DNA of 64,000 bases from Enoplosus armatus. Lineage: Eukaryota; Chordata; Actinopteri; Centrarchiformes; Enoplosidae. The stretch lies in the NCBI RefSeq assembly GCF_043641665.1, contig NC_092182.1:22319241-22383240 (forward strand), given 5' to 3'. The position numbers and the translations under genes were made by a program. This document shows, one piece after another, positions 1 to 14,679 of this stretch (position 1 is its first letter; each line of letters begins with the position of its first letter). The notes under the pieces were generated by a model that made no database searches, had not been told where the DNA came from, and saw only the letters and a list, made by a program, of their open reading frames with translations.

Positions 1-3000
1 AACAGCACATTACGCAAAAAATGATATTCTTTGATCTTAGTGCCTACAGTAATACGTCCTATTTTTGTGAAATAGAAACTGAGGTCCATAATAGTGTTTA
101 GTGGTTTTCCTCCTTACAGACAGATTTTTGGCATGAACACATACTAATCTCTATTTCTACTGATACTCGCATGCTCATTTTCTTTCTCTCTTATTCTGTT
201 CTCTAGACACAAATGTATGAACACTTCTGTCTACACTCTTTCCAACTCAACACCTGCAGGGTTGTGCCGTCAGGCTTTTAAGGAGTCATGGCATTAACAT
301 GGAAACCAGAGGCCTGAGGCTGGATTAGTCGAGAGGAGGTGTGAACACAAGGGTCAGGGCAAAGATGGCCTTTCAGCTAATATTTGTCGTCATACCTTTA
401 CCCCTGTATGTCATATCATAATACGTGGCACATACTGACAGACAAACATACAGTCACAAAAGGAAAAATGAATGTTCCTTTTTTGCTATTGGTGATTTTT
501 TTCTCTCTCTCTTTGATTCTTTGAAAAATTCAAATGCACACACATCTGATTCCTGTACATGTTATAGCCTGAGGCGGGTGTTTTGAGGAGCCTTAGGTTT
601 CCTTTTGTTGAGTAAAGACTATGGAAACTAGTGTCTTGCTGGAAATAAGGTTGAAATTGCTGTTAACATTATACCTGGGGGTCCGTGGGCTGTATGCTAA
701 GAACTCCACCAAACCTAGGCTGGGATCATTTTCCACAGCACAGGTTGGATCTGTCAGTTTTTTTACGTTTATCGTTTTTTTGGGCCTTTGAAGCTGAAAT
801 CCATAACTTTCTGCACATTCCAACAACAGCAAAGACGACAACGCATCCAGTAGCACATTTGTGAAGTTGGAAATGTCAATGACGGACCATACAACATGAA
901 TGCAAAAATAGTATTTACTGAAGTGATGAAGTTAGATAGTATTGAAATTGTTAACAAGACAGGTGCAACCCGACGTACCCAACAAACAATGTTCAAAGGG
1001 TATGAAGAGTCTCTCCAAACCCAGTAAATGTGCCGTTTTTAATGTTTCCCTGCACTTTAACCACCATACAGATTAATATAATGATTTGTTACTTTTAAAA
1101 ACATGGATTTCAGCTTAAAACGAGTGACAAGGAGTAAGCAGTCAGGACACTTTGGTACTGATGAACACCTGTTGCCTGAAGACATCAAAGGTTTTGACCA
1201 TGGAAAAGCCCTCTAACCACTTGGACACCTGACTTGACAGATGCAAACAGATACTAGACCATGTGTGCTGATGTATTTACTGCCCCACCACTTCTGAGGA
1301 AGAAGCCCAGCCATTGTTCTTTAACAAATGTTCATTTAAGCATGAAGAGAATCAGATCGTACATCTCAGAAAGTGATTACTTCAGCACTAATGGGGCAAA
1401 AGGAAACGGTGGTCCTCAAGGTTTCTACCTTTTCAATTGTTGCAAGGCTGTGGGACGACCAATTCACAGCACCTAATCCTTAGGCTGACAAAAGAAGTGT
1501 GCTGAACTCTCACTCCTTGCCGCTTACACTCATGTTAGGTAGCTGAAGGGCTTTTCTCAACAGCTCACTCTTATAGCCTCACATGCCCGATTTCTAAAAA
1601 AACCCCACATTTGCTGCCATCTTTACCTCCTTTGTCCTGCTCCAGGCCTGTCCCGTAAAAAAACGGCGTCACCCGCTTTTCTTTCTCTGACCATCCGCCA
1701 CCTGTCATCCCCATGCTAATGTGAAACATTAACAGCCTGAGAGCCCGAGTAGAAACGCACCACTTCGAAGAAATACATTACCTGTCACTCTGTCTCTGGA
1801 TTAGGACTTCAGCGGTGCCAAATGATTTAAGGGCCTTTTGCTAGGTTGTCAGGAGAGACATGATTGTGCCTGTGGCCATAAAGAAACATATGTGCTGGTT
1901 TTTTTTTTGAAGGCGTCAGACAGGCAGTACCAGATGTGTGCGGTGAATGTTTTTTTTTTCTCACTCGAGCGTGTGTCAGACGCTGTGTACAGCTGCACAG
2001 AGGAAGAGTTAAGTCCGTTTCACAGGGAGTGAGGAGGAGGTGAGAACCAGCAGGTCTAATTGAGGCGGTTAATGGGCTGCCTGAAACCATCATTCTACCC
2101 GACGTCGCACATGGAGAAGCTCTTCATCATTGAATTGAATCTGATAAAAACAGCTCTTATTCAAAGAGAAGCTATTGACCAAGACAGGGAGACTTTTAAA
2201 GATGTAAACATTGCTTGATTACTAATAGCATTTTTCAGCAGATGTGGAATATTTATGGAGCTCTCAGTATAGGCTGCAGCAGTCCGTCTTTGTTTTGTTT
2301 TCCTCCTCAAAAACCCTCCTCTGCTCAAAGCTTTTTTGTTGCTTTTCATCTCTATTCAGGCTTTCTTTCCTGCCAAAAATGTCCAATTTAACTACCCATT
2401 TTTTCTTAAAACTAAAAATTCAACCATGACATAATTTAATTAGCTTCTACTGAGGTCTTGTTTGTAGATTCTGTAATCTAGTGGAATTATCTTGGCAAAA
2501 GAAATGGACTGATCTTTTTTCTTGTAGCGTTTTTTAGTGGAATTCCCAAAAGGAGTGAAACTGCATTGGAAACTACATTGAAAAAGTAATTATCGCTGTC
2601 ACATTGGGACATGTTTTCATGTGTTTTCACTAAAAAGTGCTAAATACATAGATAAATAACTTACGAATATTTTTTGCTGTTTTCCCAGCCTCAGTTGGCC
2701 TCAGTCTTAACCGCATCCCTCCCTACAGAGTCCAAGCCCCATTCCTCTCTGCCTGGCTTTAGTCCCGGCTTAGTCCTGACCTTCCTCCCCAGCCCTACCT
2801 CTGTTCCTCCCACTGCAGCCACAGCGCAGATCCCTGCTCAACTCTCAGTTCCAACCAAAATCATGCTTGATGGGAAGGCTTTATGCACTGTGCACACACT
2901 TTAACATTTCAGTGCAAGCTGTTTTACTAGGAGCTTGTACCAGTTGGCCGTTGAGCAGCTCCTACTACAGCGCTTGGGCATCCGTGTCTTGCTCAGGGGC

Positions 3001-4570
3001 ATCTCAGCGGAAATATGAGAGAAGGAACTCCTTGTGCATTTAATCCAACCGGTTTTTCTAGCAATGTGGATACCTCTGACTTGTTGGAGTGTAGGAGTGT
3101 AGCAGAGGCTGGGGAGCTGTAGGAATGGGCGGGAGGGTAGGTGTGGTGGGGGTATTCAACATCATTGACACAGTGAATTGCTCCTCTGGGATGGACTCTG
3201 GATAAGGTGCAAGGTTATGTCAGAAGCAAAGTGTGGTTGGGTTTAGTGAACAGACATTCATTATATCGAAGCTTTGCAGCTGCATCACATATTTCCCAGC
3301 AACCTCGGCTGGCGCCGTCATGGAGGTCCTTTGGGGAATTGGCTGTGTGCAAATCATGTCTAAATATAACAAGTGGACTTGGAAAAAAGAGATACCTGAA
3401 ATACCTGTGGGATGGATATAAGTCAGTTCAGTTGTGTAAGAAGACAGAATAATAAAGTTAAATTACACAAGATAACCACAGTACAGTATAATCCAATCCC
3501 AAATCATTGATCCATCTACAACATAAAACTTTACATGACCCAACACTCTCCTCTGTTGAGACGGACAAGCTGTATGTTAAAAACACAATCAGGTGCCTTT
3601 TGGGAGCACGCACACCTGTTAATGGAGAAAACACTTTTCATTCACAATTCATAGAAACTCATAGTTTGGATTGCCCTTGAAGCACTTGTCTAAAATGTCA
3701 CAAGAATCTTTTTACAGACACCATGCACAGTAGGTGGGGGAAAGCAAATGATGATTAAACACTAAAAGAGTGTAGATGACATTAATCAAGTTTTGCATTG
3801 AACTCTAATCACTCAGTTGCAATTAAAACTCTTAGCACTCTGGCTAGACAGTGTTTTAACCCCAGTGTCCAGCTCTCAAACGTCGCTGCAGAGGATTTGA
3901 GCTCTCACTTAAAGATAACAGGCGTTTTTCCTTTCATTTTTTCGCTCTATAATCAGTTTCAAATGAGAGCTGGGCCTTTGGCAGACTTCTTATGGCGGCG
4001 GTTTGATTCAGCCCAAAAGCCTCTTGTGAAGTGGATGAATAGTCAGTGAGAGTTCATTCATACAATATCAACAGCAAGAGCTACATTACAGTAGATGATC
4101 CCCGTTTGAATTATTAGCTTTTCTCTTTGCGCTTGTTTCAGTGTCAATAATCATCTTAAATTGTGAGAGCAGTACATAAAAGGATTTGTCTTTGTGCACG
4201 CAAAAGAGGCTTTATATTTGACTGTTGAAATAAAAAGTGTTACAGTCAAAAAGTCAAACTAATTGTATTATAGCCAAGATTATTTTGTGTTTTCTTTGAC
4301 ATATGTTTGTTGTCAGCCAAGCTGCGATCACGTAGGAGGAGCTGCAATAGAGGAAGTTACTTTTTGCCAGTACAGCAAGGCTCGCATGTTGTGAAAAGAA
4401 AATAGCAACCACATGTAGTTCTTTTCCATCTTCCACTCCCCTTACTTTTCATCTCCTTTGTCACCAGCCTCCCATGTTTATTCCTCCCTCCTATACTGTA
4501 TTTCAAACCAGTTTACCAAATTATAGGCCAATCAGAATCAAGGTTGACTATATAGTTCCTTTATAGGGCA

Positions 4571-4725
4571 GAAGGTTCGAAATAAGGCTGGGCAATAATT
4601 CAGTATGGTAAAAACATTCAAAATAAACTTAAAAATAACATTATTTTACATATATATTTATATTTTGACATGTTGTTCAATGTGATAAAAAGTAGTTTGA
4701 TTATTTATATATGTCAAAATCTAAA
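4571..4725. mobile_element. Possible degraded mobile-element remnant
   Basis: AATAAGGCTGGGCAATAATT recalls the 'agggctgggcgata' start of a widespread fish repeat. It is followed by AT-rich sequence containing a perfect 10-bp inverted repeat, ATTTTGACAT (4662-4671) and ATGTCAAAAT (4711-4720). This is a weak identification. Confidence 0.3.
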
Positions 4726-5276
4726 TTCCTCATCATTACTGACTTGTTTTCTATATTGCGAAGCCCACATTAGAAAAATATTGTCAGTCAATTGTAAAGT
4801 GGAAAAAACAACATTTACCTTTACAATTGTTGGTGCACATAATGGGTACTTTATGCTATGATTGTTATTATGTCTCTAGAACTGGGCTCCCACTACTTTG
4901 CATAGAACAGCCAGAAAAATATAGACATCCATGTGAGTCTTTTTCTGCTGATCCTCTGGATTTCTTAATTCAGTCAATGCAAACAGCAGCGGTGCTGGTG
5001 TTCATTTCTGTCCCCTGCTTATGTGTGGCTTTACAGCCCCTCAGCCAATGCCAACAGGATTTTACACGGCTGAGTAGGAGTCGGATGTGATTTTCAACGA
5101 AGACCATCTGTACAGAGGATCTTTTGCTCGTGCAAGCAGCATATGCTTCAGTATGTAGATAACAGGGCTGGTAAACACGCTCGTTCCCTGAGAGAATTAA
5201 CCTGCCATGACACGCTCCCTGTTGTCCTCCATCTTGGTCAGGGACTATGTGACAGTGAGGGGTTAAAAAAATAAAG

Positions 5277-5287
5277 CCCCCCCCCCC
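5277..5287. repeat. Homopolymer C11
   Basis: Eleven consecutive C following ATAAAG. Confidence 0.95.
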
Positions 5288-6132
5288 AGTCCTCCTTAAA
5301 ACACACACCCTCTTATACACACAGAGCAGATCCATCACATAGAGCATGAGTCATTAGTTCCTTTTAGCTCCCTGGCCACTGGACTCAAGCAGATTGCATA
5401 TACTAGACTCAGGTCTGGGATGCCTGAGGGACTTACTGCAAACAATAATCACATATTTTTGTTGGACAGCAAGATCCTGAATTGACTGCAACCAACTGCC
5501 TTTTCCTTGTCAGCAGCAGCACTTAATGTGCTGATTATTGAAGCCATGCTTTTGTAGGATGGAGTCTGAGCAATACATTATTCAGACACATGATGGAGTT
5601 TGGTAAAAGAACTGCAGAGAGGAAAATCATACCTAATCTCCTCATTAAAGATGCAGCAGTTAGCTTGTAATTTTCTGTCGTCATGTGCATGCTTTCTTTA
5701 ATGCCTAATGGTGGCCAAAATCAGGAGATGGGCACAGCTGGGTTTGGCTAGGCCATTTTTGGACACTAGAAGGAGACGTGGGTGTGCATTTCTTGGGGGA
5801 TTTTACATGTAGGTTCATCACACTTTGTAGTGATCAGCACATCATCTCCTCACCTCCTCTACAATTAGTCTGGAGAGGTAAGCAGAAAATGTACATGTAT
5901 TACACAGCTGAGCAGGTTTAAACATTCAGCACCTTCAGTGGAGGATATCCATGAGACATATGCATAAGCATTGCCTTAGCAAAATAAGTGTATGGGGTAG
6001 CTACATGTTAGGCCAGAAGGGGAACAAGGAACAAGCGGCTTACTCAGTTTTGAGCCCTTGAGGACTGTCTGCCCTGCAAGATTATATGTGCAAGATTTGT
6101 GTTTTAATTGCTCCACTTTTCGCTGCTCCACA

Positions 6133-6165
6133 ATAGATAGATAGATAGAAAAATAGATAGATAGA
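6133..6165. repeat. TAGA tetranucleotide microsatellite (interrupted)
   Basis: Two blocks of ATAG units are separated by a short A run: about four units, then three. Confidence 0.9.
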
Positions 6166-8299
6166 GTGGGAGAGACAAAAGGAATGGATTAGCACTGAAA
6201 GGGTTGTAATATCCCTCGGCAATAACACAGAAACCACGAGGGAAGATATAACCCTATAATTTCTCCTCAGCGTGTTCTAGCTTTTCCCTTTGTTCCTTTT
6301 TTTTAATACAGTAAGTGACATGTCTGCTTGGGTTAACATAAGGAACTCTGCCCTTGTTTTCCAGTGCAGAGCTGCTTTCATGTCAACTACGAGCAGATCG
6401 GCGGAGGATTTGGCCAGCTCTGCTTAATCATTGCCTCACATCATGCACTTCTTGGAACAGATATGCACACTTAGACTGACACGTTTATGATTCTCTGAAA
6501 GAAATCTACTGCAGTGATTTGATCTGTAAGCCACAGCATCCATTGATGGTCCCAATATTTTTCCTAACGAGAGCAGAGATGGCGGCTTCGTTGTGCTGAT
6601 TTCCATACTGTTCAGGGATGGGAGGGACCATCTGCAGTGGCTGCGCTCCAGAGACTGTTGTTGTCCTAGACAGATAATCAACAAGTCATTTGGCCAATCT
6701 AACAGTAATTCAGCCATCCAACTAAGAAAAAAGGCGACATCCAATCACTTGTTGTTTTATTCGCCAACTCTTCAGCAAGGTGAACCAACCTGTTTTCCAA
6801 AAGGTCAGGGATAACGTGTTACTTTTGTAATTTTGCAAAATATGTATTACATCATCATAAAGGAAAGGACCTCATTGTGTAACAAATAAGACCATTTCAT
6901 ACAGGTACTGAATAGCAATTGAAGTAATTTGTCAAAAATAAGCGAATACATGTGATGCTGGTCATGTTAAGATTACCGCCGACACTAGCACTGTTGATCA
7001 TATCCCTCCCCATCACCACTCTGCTAAATCACTCCTCCTCTGGAGCTTTAGCTATGTGAAATGAGTGTGGATTGCTGTGTTATCCTTTTAACAATTGAAG
7101 GCAATCATGCTTTTATAGAATAATTGCTCATTCAACCTGGTTTCAGAGACGAATAAATTTAAGGTCCTTGATTTCATTTTGTCTTTATCGCGAAATAAAC
7201 ACTAAAAGAGCCCCGGCGGAAAGTGAAGCCCTGACCTCACTCAAGTCTGATTGTTAAAAAAATGCACAGGCGAACCAGTAAATACATACGTATTATTCAA
7301 AGCATTATGGTACTGATTTGGCTTAATGGCATACTTGATACAAACGTCAGACACGTGAGAAAAGGCTGCGGCTGCCTACACACTTCCATATTCCAAAATG
7401 AAAGAACAGAAAAATACATTTGGACAGTTTTGTTTCTCTGGTGCTTACTCTTTAGGATTAAATTTTGTACCAATTCAGCCTGAACTAAATGTACATTTTC
7501 TAAAGCCAGAAAGGCAGCAAATTGACAGTGTTTGTTGACTAAAAGGGTCTATATCGTCTACCTCTGTCTACCCCTCCCACAGGCCAACAGTGAAGCTGAC
7601 AGTATGTCTTGGCATCTGCAGCAAAGTATCAATTGCTGCACAATTCTTTTCTCCCAAAAATTAAAGTGATTCTAATTCCAAAAGTTTGATGCTAGTGGTA
7701 AGTTAGTGATTATCCTCACTCAGACCTGGTGGATGGGCTTGGAGCTCGTGTACCACATATCACTGTTAGCTTAATGATAGTCAGTGCTTTTTTCTGTCAG
7801 TAACGCCGTCGCAATCAAGGCTTTCTTGAGTCTTTTGGTGTTTCCCAAAAAGCCATCTTTCAGGTTAAAGCTGTGGTGCAGCCCTGCAGCAATAAGCAGA
7901 TACTAAAAATAGCCTCAGTGGTCCAGCCAAGAAATACTGTTTCCCTCCAGTGAAAGATCCTTGGTTGCAACATCCTCTGTCTCTTTCTTTGTTCTTCCTT
8001 TCCTCCTTCGGAAAGACAGGGAGGCTAGCAGTTATAGGGAGAAAGCCGGTGCTGATGTTGCCACATGCAGACATTAGCCAGCATTTATAAATTGTGCTTT
8101 CTCTCACTGTAAAGATGATGCAAAGTGCACTATGCAAGGGTTAGGATGAGGGTTTCTCCTATATATATCAAATAGGCAGGGAGTAGATTGGACCCACCAC
8201 ACCACAAGTCTGACCAGAAAGAACAAAGGTGATGACATGTATTGAGCTCAGCTTCCCCAAGATACTTGCGGCTCATTAAAATATGCATAGTCATGTTTG

Positions 8300-8320
8300 C
8301 AGAGGTTTCAAAAACCTCTG
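8300..8320. repeat. Hairpin, 9-bp arms, 3-base loop
   Basis: CAGAGGTTT, CAA, AAACCTCTG, perfectly complementary arms. Confidence 0.9.
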
Positions 8321-8902
8321 ATCTGCTGTACTGTTCTTCTCATTTAGTCTAATATTGACTTCATCTAAAATGAACATTAGTTGAGTACCTTGCTGTTTCA
8401 GAATGATCTCTCCCCCCTTTTACACGCTGCTTGGTGTAATAGCCAGTATCCACAGAATGAAAGCATTTAACTCCAATCAATGGGATTTATGGCTCCTTTA
8501 AAAGGCAAAGGTGTCTTTTCTCTCTTGAAAGTGCTGTTTTGGCTGTCTTCCAGCTCAGATCGGACCAATAGCCATGTATGATGAATTGTTATTATCTTGG
8601 CTGCCTGCTTAGGATTCACACTTCTCTCCAAGTTTGAAAGGGCTGCAACATCTTCCTGCATTAAGCAGTAGTGAAGCGGATTTAAGCAAAGTTTTACCTG
8701 CCAACTATATGTCATGTGTTACGCTACGAGGATGGAACCAGACAAATATAAACCAAACAAATGCAGCTAGAGCTAGGGATTTATTAGACAGCTACACGCA
8801 TCCCATCCTTACTTTCCCAAGCCTCTGTTCTGCCTTGCCTCCTTTATGTATGTCTTTTGAATTCTAGAAAAGTTCATGAAGCCATTAGACAGTGAGTCGT
8901 TG

Positions 8903-8928
8903 CCCCCCCCCCCCCCTTTTTTTTTTTT
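8903..8928. repeat. Homopolymer pair C14-T12
   Basis: Fourteen C followed directly by twelve T, an uninterrupted 26-base pyrimidine run prone to length errors. Confidence 0.95.
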
Positions 8929-9332
8929 GTTGTTACAGATTAACTCACACAAGCAGAATAAATTGGGAGCAAGTGTCAAGGAGTGAGTACTGTCTGGGTT
9001 AACAACAATTTTCTCTCTGGTCCTTCTCATGTGCAGGAGAGGGGGAGGGAATGTATATCAAGGTTAATGTCAAGAAGATGGAGAGAGTTGTTTTATAAAC
9101 TCCAGGACTGCTTTCTTTTAGGTAGTTGCTGCTGAGTTCATATCTGTCAGTGAGTTAGGCCTATATATTGTCTTCTGTCCTTAAGATCTAAGTCATAGGC
9201 ACTGACTACCGTTTTGATCAGATGGTGAATATTTTCTGTGGGACTGATTGAAGGAAAGTGAGGGACGCAATGTTTTTAACCCATGTTTAGTGTTAGTTCC
9301 TCTTTGCGTCCAGTTAGAAGCAATGTGTACAT

Positions 9333-9353
9333 TATATATATATATATATATAT
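9333..9353. repeat. TA dinucleotide microsatellite
   Basis: An uninterrupted alternating TA run of 21 bases. Confidence 0.95.
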
Positions 9354-10335
9354 GGACGGGGGAAAAAAGTCTTGTAAGCAACCATGACGACACTCGGAAA
9401 AAGATCGACAATGTGCCACAAATACAGGACATGCATTATAGTGGACTGCTATGCTGTGGAAAAATATTTTCATACTACCCAATCTTTAATGAAGAGAAGC
9501 ATTTGGATGCATTTTAGATTCAATAATCTCCCAAAGAAGGAGTTTGACAAGACTCTTAAAATATGCTACTTTTCGGGACATTATGCTCAGACTCTTACTG
9601 CAGCTTTCTGCATGCTAACACACTCAGCTTGAAAAAGCCAACATGACTGCACTCATTGGAAACAAATGTCTGGCTGCCCTCTGCAGTAATGTGAACATAA
9701 ATACAATCCTGAGACAAAAGAATAAACACACTTGCAGAAATAAAAGGGGCAGCAGCATATTTTAAATTGATAATGCATATTCCCACTCTTAGTACATTGG
9801 TTTGACTCCTCCTGACCTTTAACCCTCTCTCAGCTGACTAGTCCTGGCTGGTGGGAATGAAAGGTGGAAGGAGGTTAAGACTCTGGGTGACCTAGAGAGC
9901 TGCAGGAGGTGGGAAGCTATAATCAGCTTCACATCAGTCTGAGGCTCAATACCATACTGTGTCCTCCTATAACTGTGTTGTGTAGTTGTTCGATGGAAAA
10001 TGCACGTAGCTGGATACAGTCCAAGCTGGGATATGGGACTCCCAAATATGAGATTTCATTATCTGATAAGGGAAGATTGGACTTTCCCAGCAAATGTATT
10101 TATTGTGCTCAGGAAGTAAATTGAAAATGGAATGCTTACAACCTCCACCAGGGTAAATGAACTCGCAATTTTCAATATGGTCAATCATATCATATAGTAG
10201 TAGTATTTTTGCTTTTTACTGCTGCTGTCATTCAAAACTTCGTCTTCGGTGGACAGCCTCATCTAGTTTGAACTAGTTTACAGTGTGCTATTTATATCTT
10301 CCATTAGAAAATATAGGACGGCAGTATAAAACACC

Positions 10336-10367
10336 TATGTTTGCATGGATCCATGCACGCAAACATA
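10336..10367. repeat. Nested palindrome, 14-bp core with flanking 7-bp arms
   Basis: GCATGGATCCATGC (10343-10356) is a perfect palindrome. It is flanked by TATGTTT and, after ACGC, by AAACATA, which complement each other. Confidence 0.9.
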
Positions 10368-13300
10368 CAAATAGTGACAGGAAAACCTGTCCCCGAAAAA
10401 GTGACACAAAAATGGGATTCAAGTGCCCACTTTATTAAGACCCATGGTATTTTATTTACACAGATGCTTCAGACATTTTTCATGCATGAACTACGCTCAC
10501 TTTAAGTACAGCCTACTAGCATGAAATTGCTAATAGATCAAGAGTGAAAAACCTTTTCCGTCTCTCTCTGTAATCTTGCAAACTGCTCTACAGTAAGTGC
10601 TGGAGTTCATTGAAGAATAAGTGAGCAATAATGAATTACTGCATGCTGCTTTTGAAATGAGGGGAAGTGATTCAATTGACGCTGAATTATGTTTGAGTTG
10701 CATGTGATGTGTTTTGTTCAAGAGCCTTCATTTTGTGCTCTGTGAAGGGATTTGCCCCACAGCTCAAGAATGTCCTATTGTTATTGATAGGAATGCTCAT
10801 TCTCGATCTATCGTGGGGAATTTAAGAAAAAAAGAACGATATTTTTAACTTGCCATGATTGTGGCTCACATCAAATCAGACTACAATTTGAGATTATATA
10901 AGAAAGTAAAATAGTATTTATTAAGTGCTTCTTAGTTTTTGGTGAATGTCAGAATTGATTTTGAAAAGGGAGTTGCTGTCTATAGACTGAGCTTGGGAGC
11001 TCATTTGCCTAATCTTGGGAACTAGAGTGGAAGCTGTGTATAATGAGCACTAAGGCTTGTCTGGGATGGCGATGTGGGGTTGGGGTTGGGGCTGGGGGGC
11101 AAGGCGAGTCTGAAAGACATGAAGGTATTAATCGGACAAAGGGGCAACCGAGAAGTTTATGCAGAAGGAGAGCGCCTGTTGAATTGTCAAGCATTTTTGC
11201 ATTTTGACTGCCTTTGTGCAAGTGCAAATCAAAAGACAGGAAAAGAGTGAGAGAAAGGACAGAATGCAGGGATGCTTTCAAGCTTTCTGAAGGCTCTTCT
11301 TGAAAACTTTTTGTCCATGTTTGAGCAGCAGGGACTGGCGGGCTGTGGTGTTACAGACCAAGCAATGTGTAAATTTTCATGATGGATGAATCCGTCAGAG
11401 CATGTTTCTGCTTCGTTGAACCTAAAAAATAAAGAACAAACAGTTATAACTACCATAATGATAGAGTCTGGTCACTCCTACTCAACTGCAAACTTTCAGA
11501 AGTTAAAACAAATATAATCAGAATTTGGGGAAGATAAACATGAAAGGTTCATTGGTGTTTTATATCCATGTAGAAATACATGGTTATGCAATTTCAAAGC
11601 ATCAAACCTAAAATCTAAATGAAAAAGGTTTTAAAGGAATATGTTTCCTGGAACAGGTCTTTAGTGCATAATCCTCTCATCCATGAGAGGATTTCCTGGG
11701 GTAGTTTATTCAGCAATATTTAAAAAACTACACGTGTTTCTGATACATTTGGCCCAAAAGTGGCAACTTATAAGCAGAATTTCACAGCACTTTTTGTTGG
11801 ACATTTTGATGTTGCTTTCTTTCTTAGGTAAAAAGCTGAAGGAGCTAAAGTGGGTCTTGAGTCATTATCCAAAATGGCTACCACTTTCTGAAGCTCCATT
11901 TTTCATAAAGGAATTCAAATGCTAACATATTTATGTAGAATTCCAGGTTACAAGTTGTGAGTAATTGATATAAATGTCATAACTTAAAAAAGTATTCCTT
12001 AATAAGAGGCTTTATTTTGATGATTTATGCCTGCACTAAAGACGAACAACATCACGCTCGAGCTGTTTTGTTTCAGTGACTTATGCCGGCTATTTGCCCG
12101 TGTGTTCATCTGCTTGTGTATAATTAACCACCATTTCCCACTTAGGAATGTCTCTAGGGCCTTAATAGCCTCCACAAACATACAAACACACAAATGCACA
12201 TTCCTGTTTGTATTGACACATGCCCCACACTAACTACACCAAGACCACCGTCAACCTCATTTTGTAATGATACGGGCATTATCCAGTGTAATCTAGCAGT
12301 AAATTAATTACAACCCACAATCCCTCATTCCCCTCTGCGCTCCCTCAGGAGATGACCACAGATGCACTCATCCGGCTGGATGCCAGTGACAACCAAGAAC
12401 ATCAAAAACAGCCCATATTATGTTAAGACTTTGTCAGATTACTGAACATTTAAACCTTTATATGGTACCTTTCTCTGTACAGAAGCATAGATTTAGAAGC
12501 TGCAAGTCATGTGATAGGAACATCTACAAAGCATACCGAAAAATCATCCAACCATGTAACCTTGGCGAGGAAAAACCTGATCAAATATTCATTTTGCCGT
12601 TCGTTTGCATAAAGTCTGCCAAAGGTGTGAATGCATTACTGTGTTGCGCCCTATTGCCAAGGTCAGTGTACATTTCAAAGTAGCCCACAACTTTCTGAAA
12701 ATTAATTCACCCTCATAAATAACAATTAAAGGCAGGCAAGTTTGACTTTGCTGTAATTAGTTCTAAACGATGCCCTTAGAAAATATGGAGACTGTTGTTT
12801 AAACGTGACATTGGAAATCTTATTAAAGCTTAAGGGTGAAAGTGTTTTTTAATTGATGTAAATGTAATCATTGTCAGTTTGTGTACTCATCAAAAAATTT
12901 TGGACAGTGTTTGAGAGAATGAGAGGCAGCATTGTCCTTCACTATTCAAAGAAACAATTTTGTATTGGACTGAATTCGTTATTTTCTGTGTCCTTTTGTG
13001 CACAGAAAGGATAGAATAAATCTGTTACATTCCCCAGATTTGTCTCGGTTCTGCATTGATGGTTTTGTACTTGTAGACGCCTTAAGTTAGCACCAGAAAT
13101 ATTGGAGAAAGCATACAGTAACGCTTTTCTTACTCAGCTTCGGAGTATTGTAATGGCTGTCTGCATGCACCAGGGCTAACAGAAAAGCCCTCCTCTGAGT
13201 TGGCCAAGTAATCCAAGATTAAAATGTATATACACCCATTATCAAGAAAGAGCGAGAGAATAGGCCAGGCACCCTGAGCGCTGAGTACACACACAGTCAC

Positions 13301-14665
13301 ACACACAGAGGGACACAAGGTCACAGCGCTGGGCTGGCAGAATGTGCTCAACGTATGCAGGCACACACCCCAGCAGAGAGAATACACAGTGAATTAATGC
13401 GCACACACACTCTCTCCCAGAGATAAGCTGTGGCAGCATGTCATCAGGGGAATTTGGCCATCCATATCATCAAAAAAAGAAGGCTCCATTAAATTTTAAG
13501 CCCTTCAAGAGCTGAGGCTTATAGACTATGACATTATAATTTCTGGTATTTATTTGCAGCTATCTCAGGGAAAGCAATCCAAAAAATGTTCCCTGCAACT
13601 TTTCAAGCATTTGAATTACTGACGCTATTGCAAAACAAAGATAACACAAGCAGAGCTTTAGCTACCTATGGCACTGTCACTTCAGAGAGCCGCATGCTTT
13701 GCATACAAGAGCTGTCTGACAGTCTGGCAAAAAGGATCTCCAGGAGTAATTGACACAGGGAACAGAGCCAGACGGGCTGAGGCTGACGGGGAAAAAAAAA
13801 AGAAAACTTGAAAAGTTTACCCTGGATATCACTTTGTTAGTCAGAAACACATTATACGTAAGAGAGTACTCTGTGATCTCTTTGACTTCAGCGTTTCTCT
13901 TGATGTAAAGTTTTGCATGTCAGACCAGTCAGTAGTTTCAGGTGGAAACTTTTTGCGAAGAGGCCTTTGAGTGATGAGGTGTTAATTCTCTAAAGTTGTC
14001 TTCACAATGAGCAACCCTGTCTCTTGATGGTGGAGGAGAGCCTTTGTCTTTAAAAACTTCAAAACAAAGCAGTGTGGAAGAATTAAATAAGCAACGGCAG
14101 ACTTAACTGAAGGTGATTTTTACAGAAGAGCTCATCAGCAAGCGTAGTGCATGAAGTCCTTGTAAAAATGTGGAAATTGTTGTATTCTGACTGAAGTGGC
14201 ACATAGTTGTCCGGACACAGCTGTAATGTTTCTACCGAGCCTGTACAGTTCCAGACACATTTTTGCAGATGTGGTTAATTACGTACTGCTTTGGACAATT
14301 AGTAAATGAGTCTGACAGTAACCTCCATGCATTAATCACAGTAAATTACACAGAGGAAGGCGCAGCACAGAGGTTCAATTAACCTTTTAGCCCTCGTCTG
14401 AATGTGGCGGATGGGGCTGGTTATTCAGTGAAGGCCCCGACACTCTCTCAGGTCACCGGGGAGAGAGAGGCACAGGGTGCCACAGAGGACTTGTCAGAGT
14501 CGCACAGTCAGCCCCTCCTTCCCTCCACCTCCCAACACTGTCCTCGCCAGGACCAGTCCCCACCCTTGGGAATCACTGAGCTGTCTGGAAATCAAGGCGA
14601 CCTTTGTGTCTTGCGGTTTTCTCACAGCTGCGGTGGCATTTATTTCCAGAGGAGTTGTGCCAGAA

Positions 14666-14679
14666 CCCCCCCCCCCCCC
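14666..14679. repeat. Homopolymer C14
   Basis: Fourteen consecutive C in an otherwise mixed context. Confidence 0.95.
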
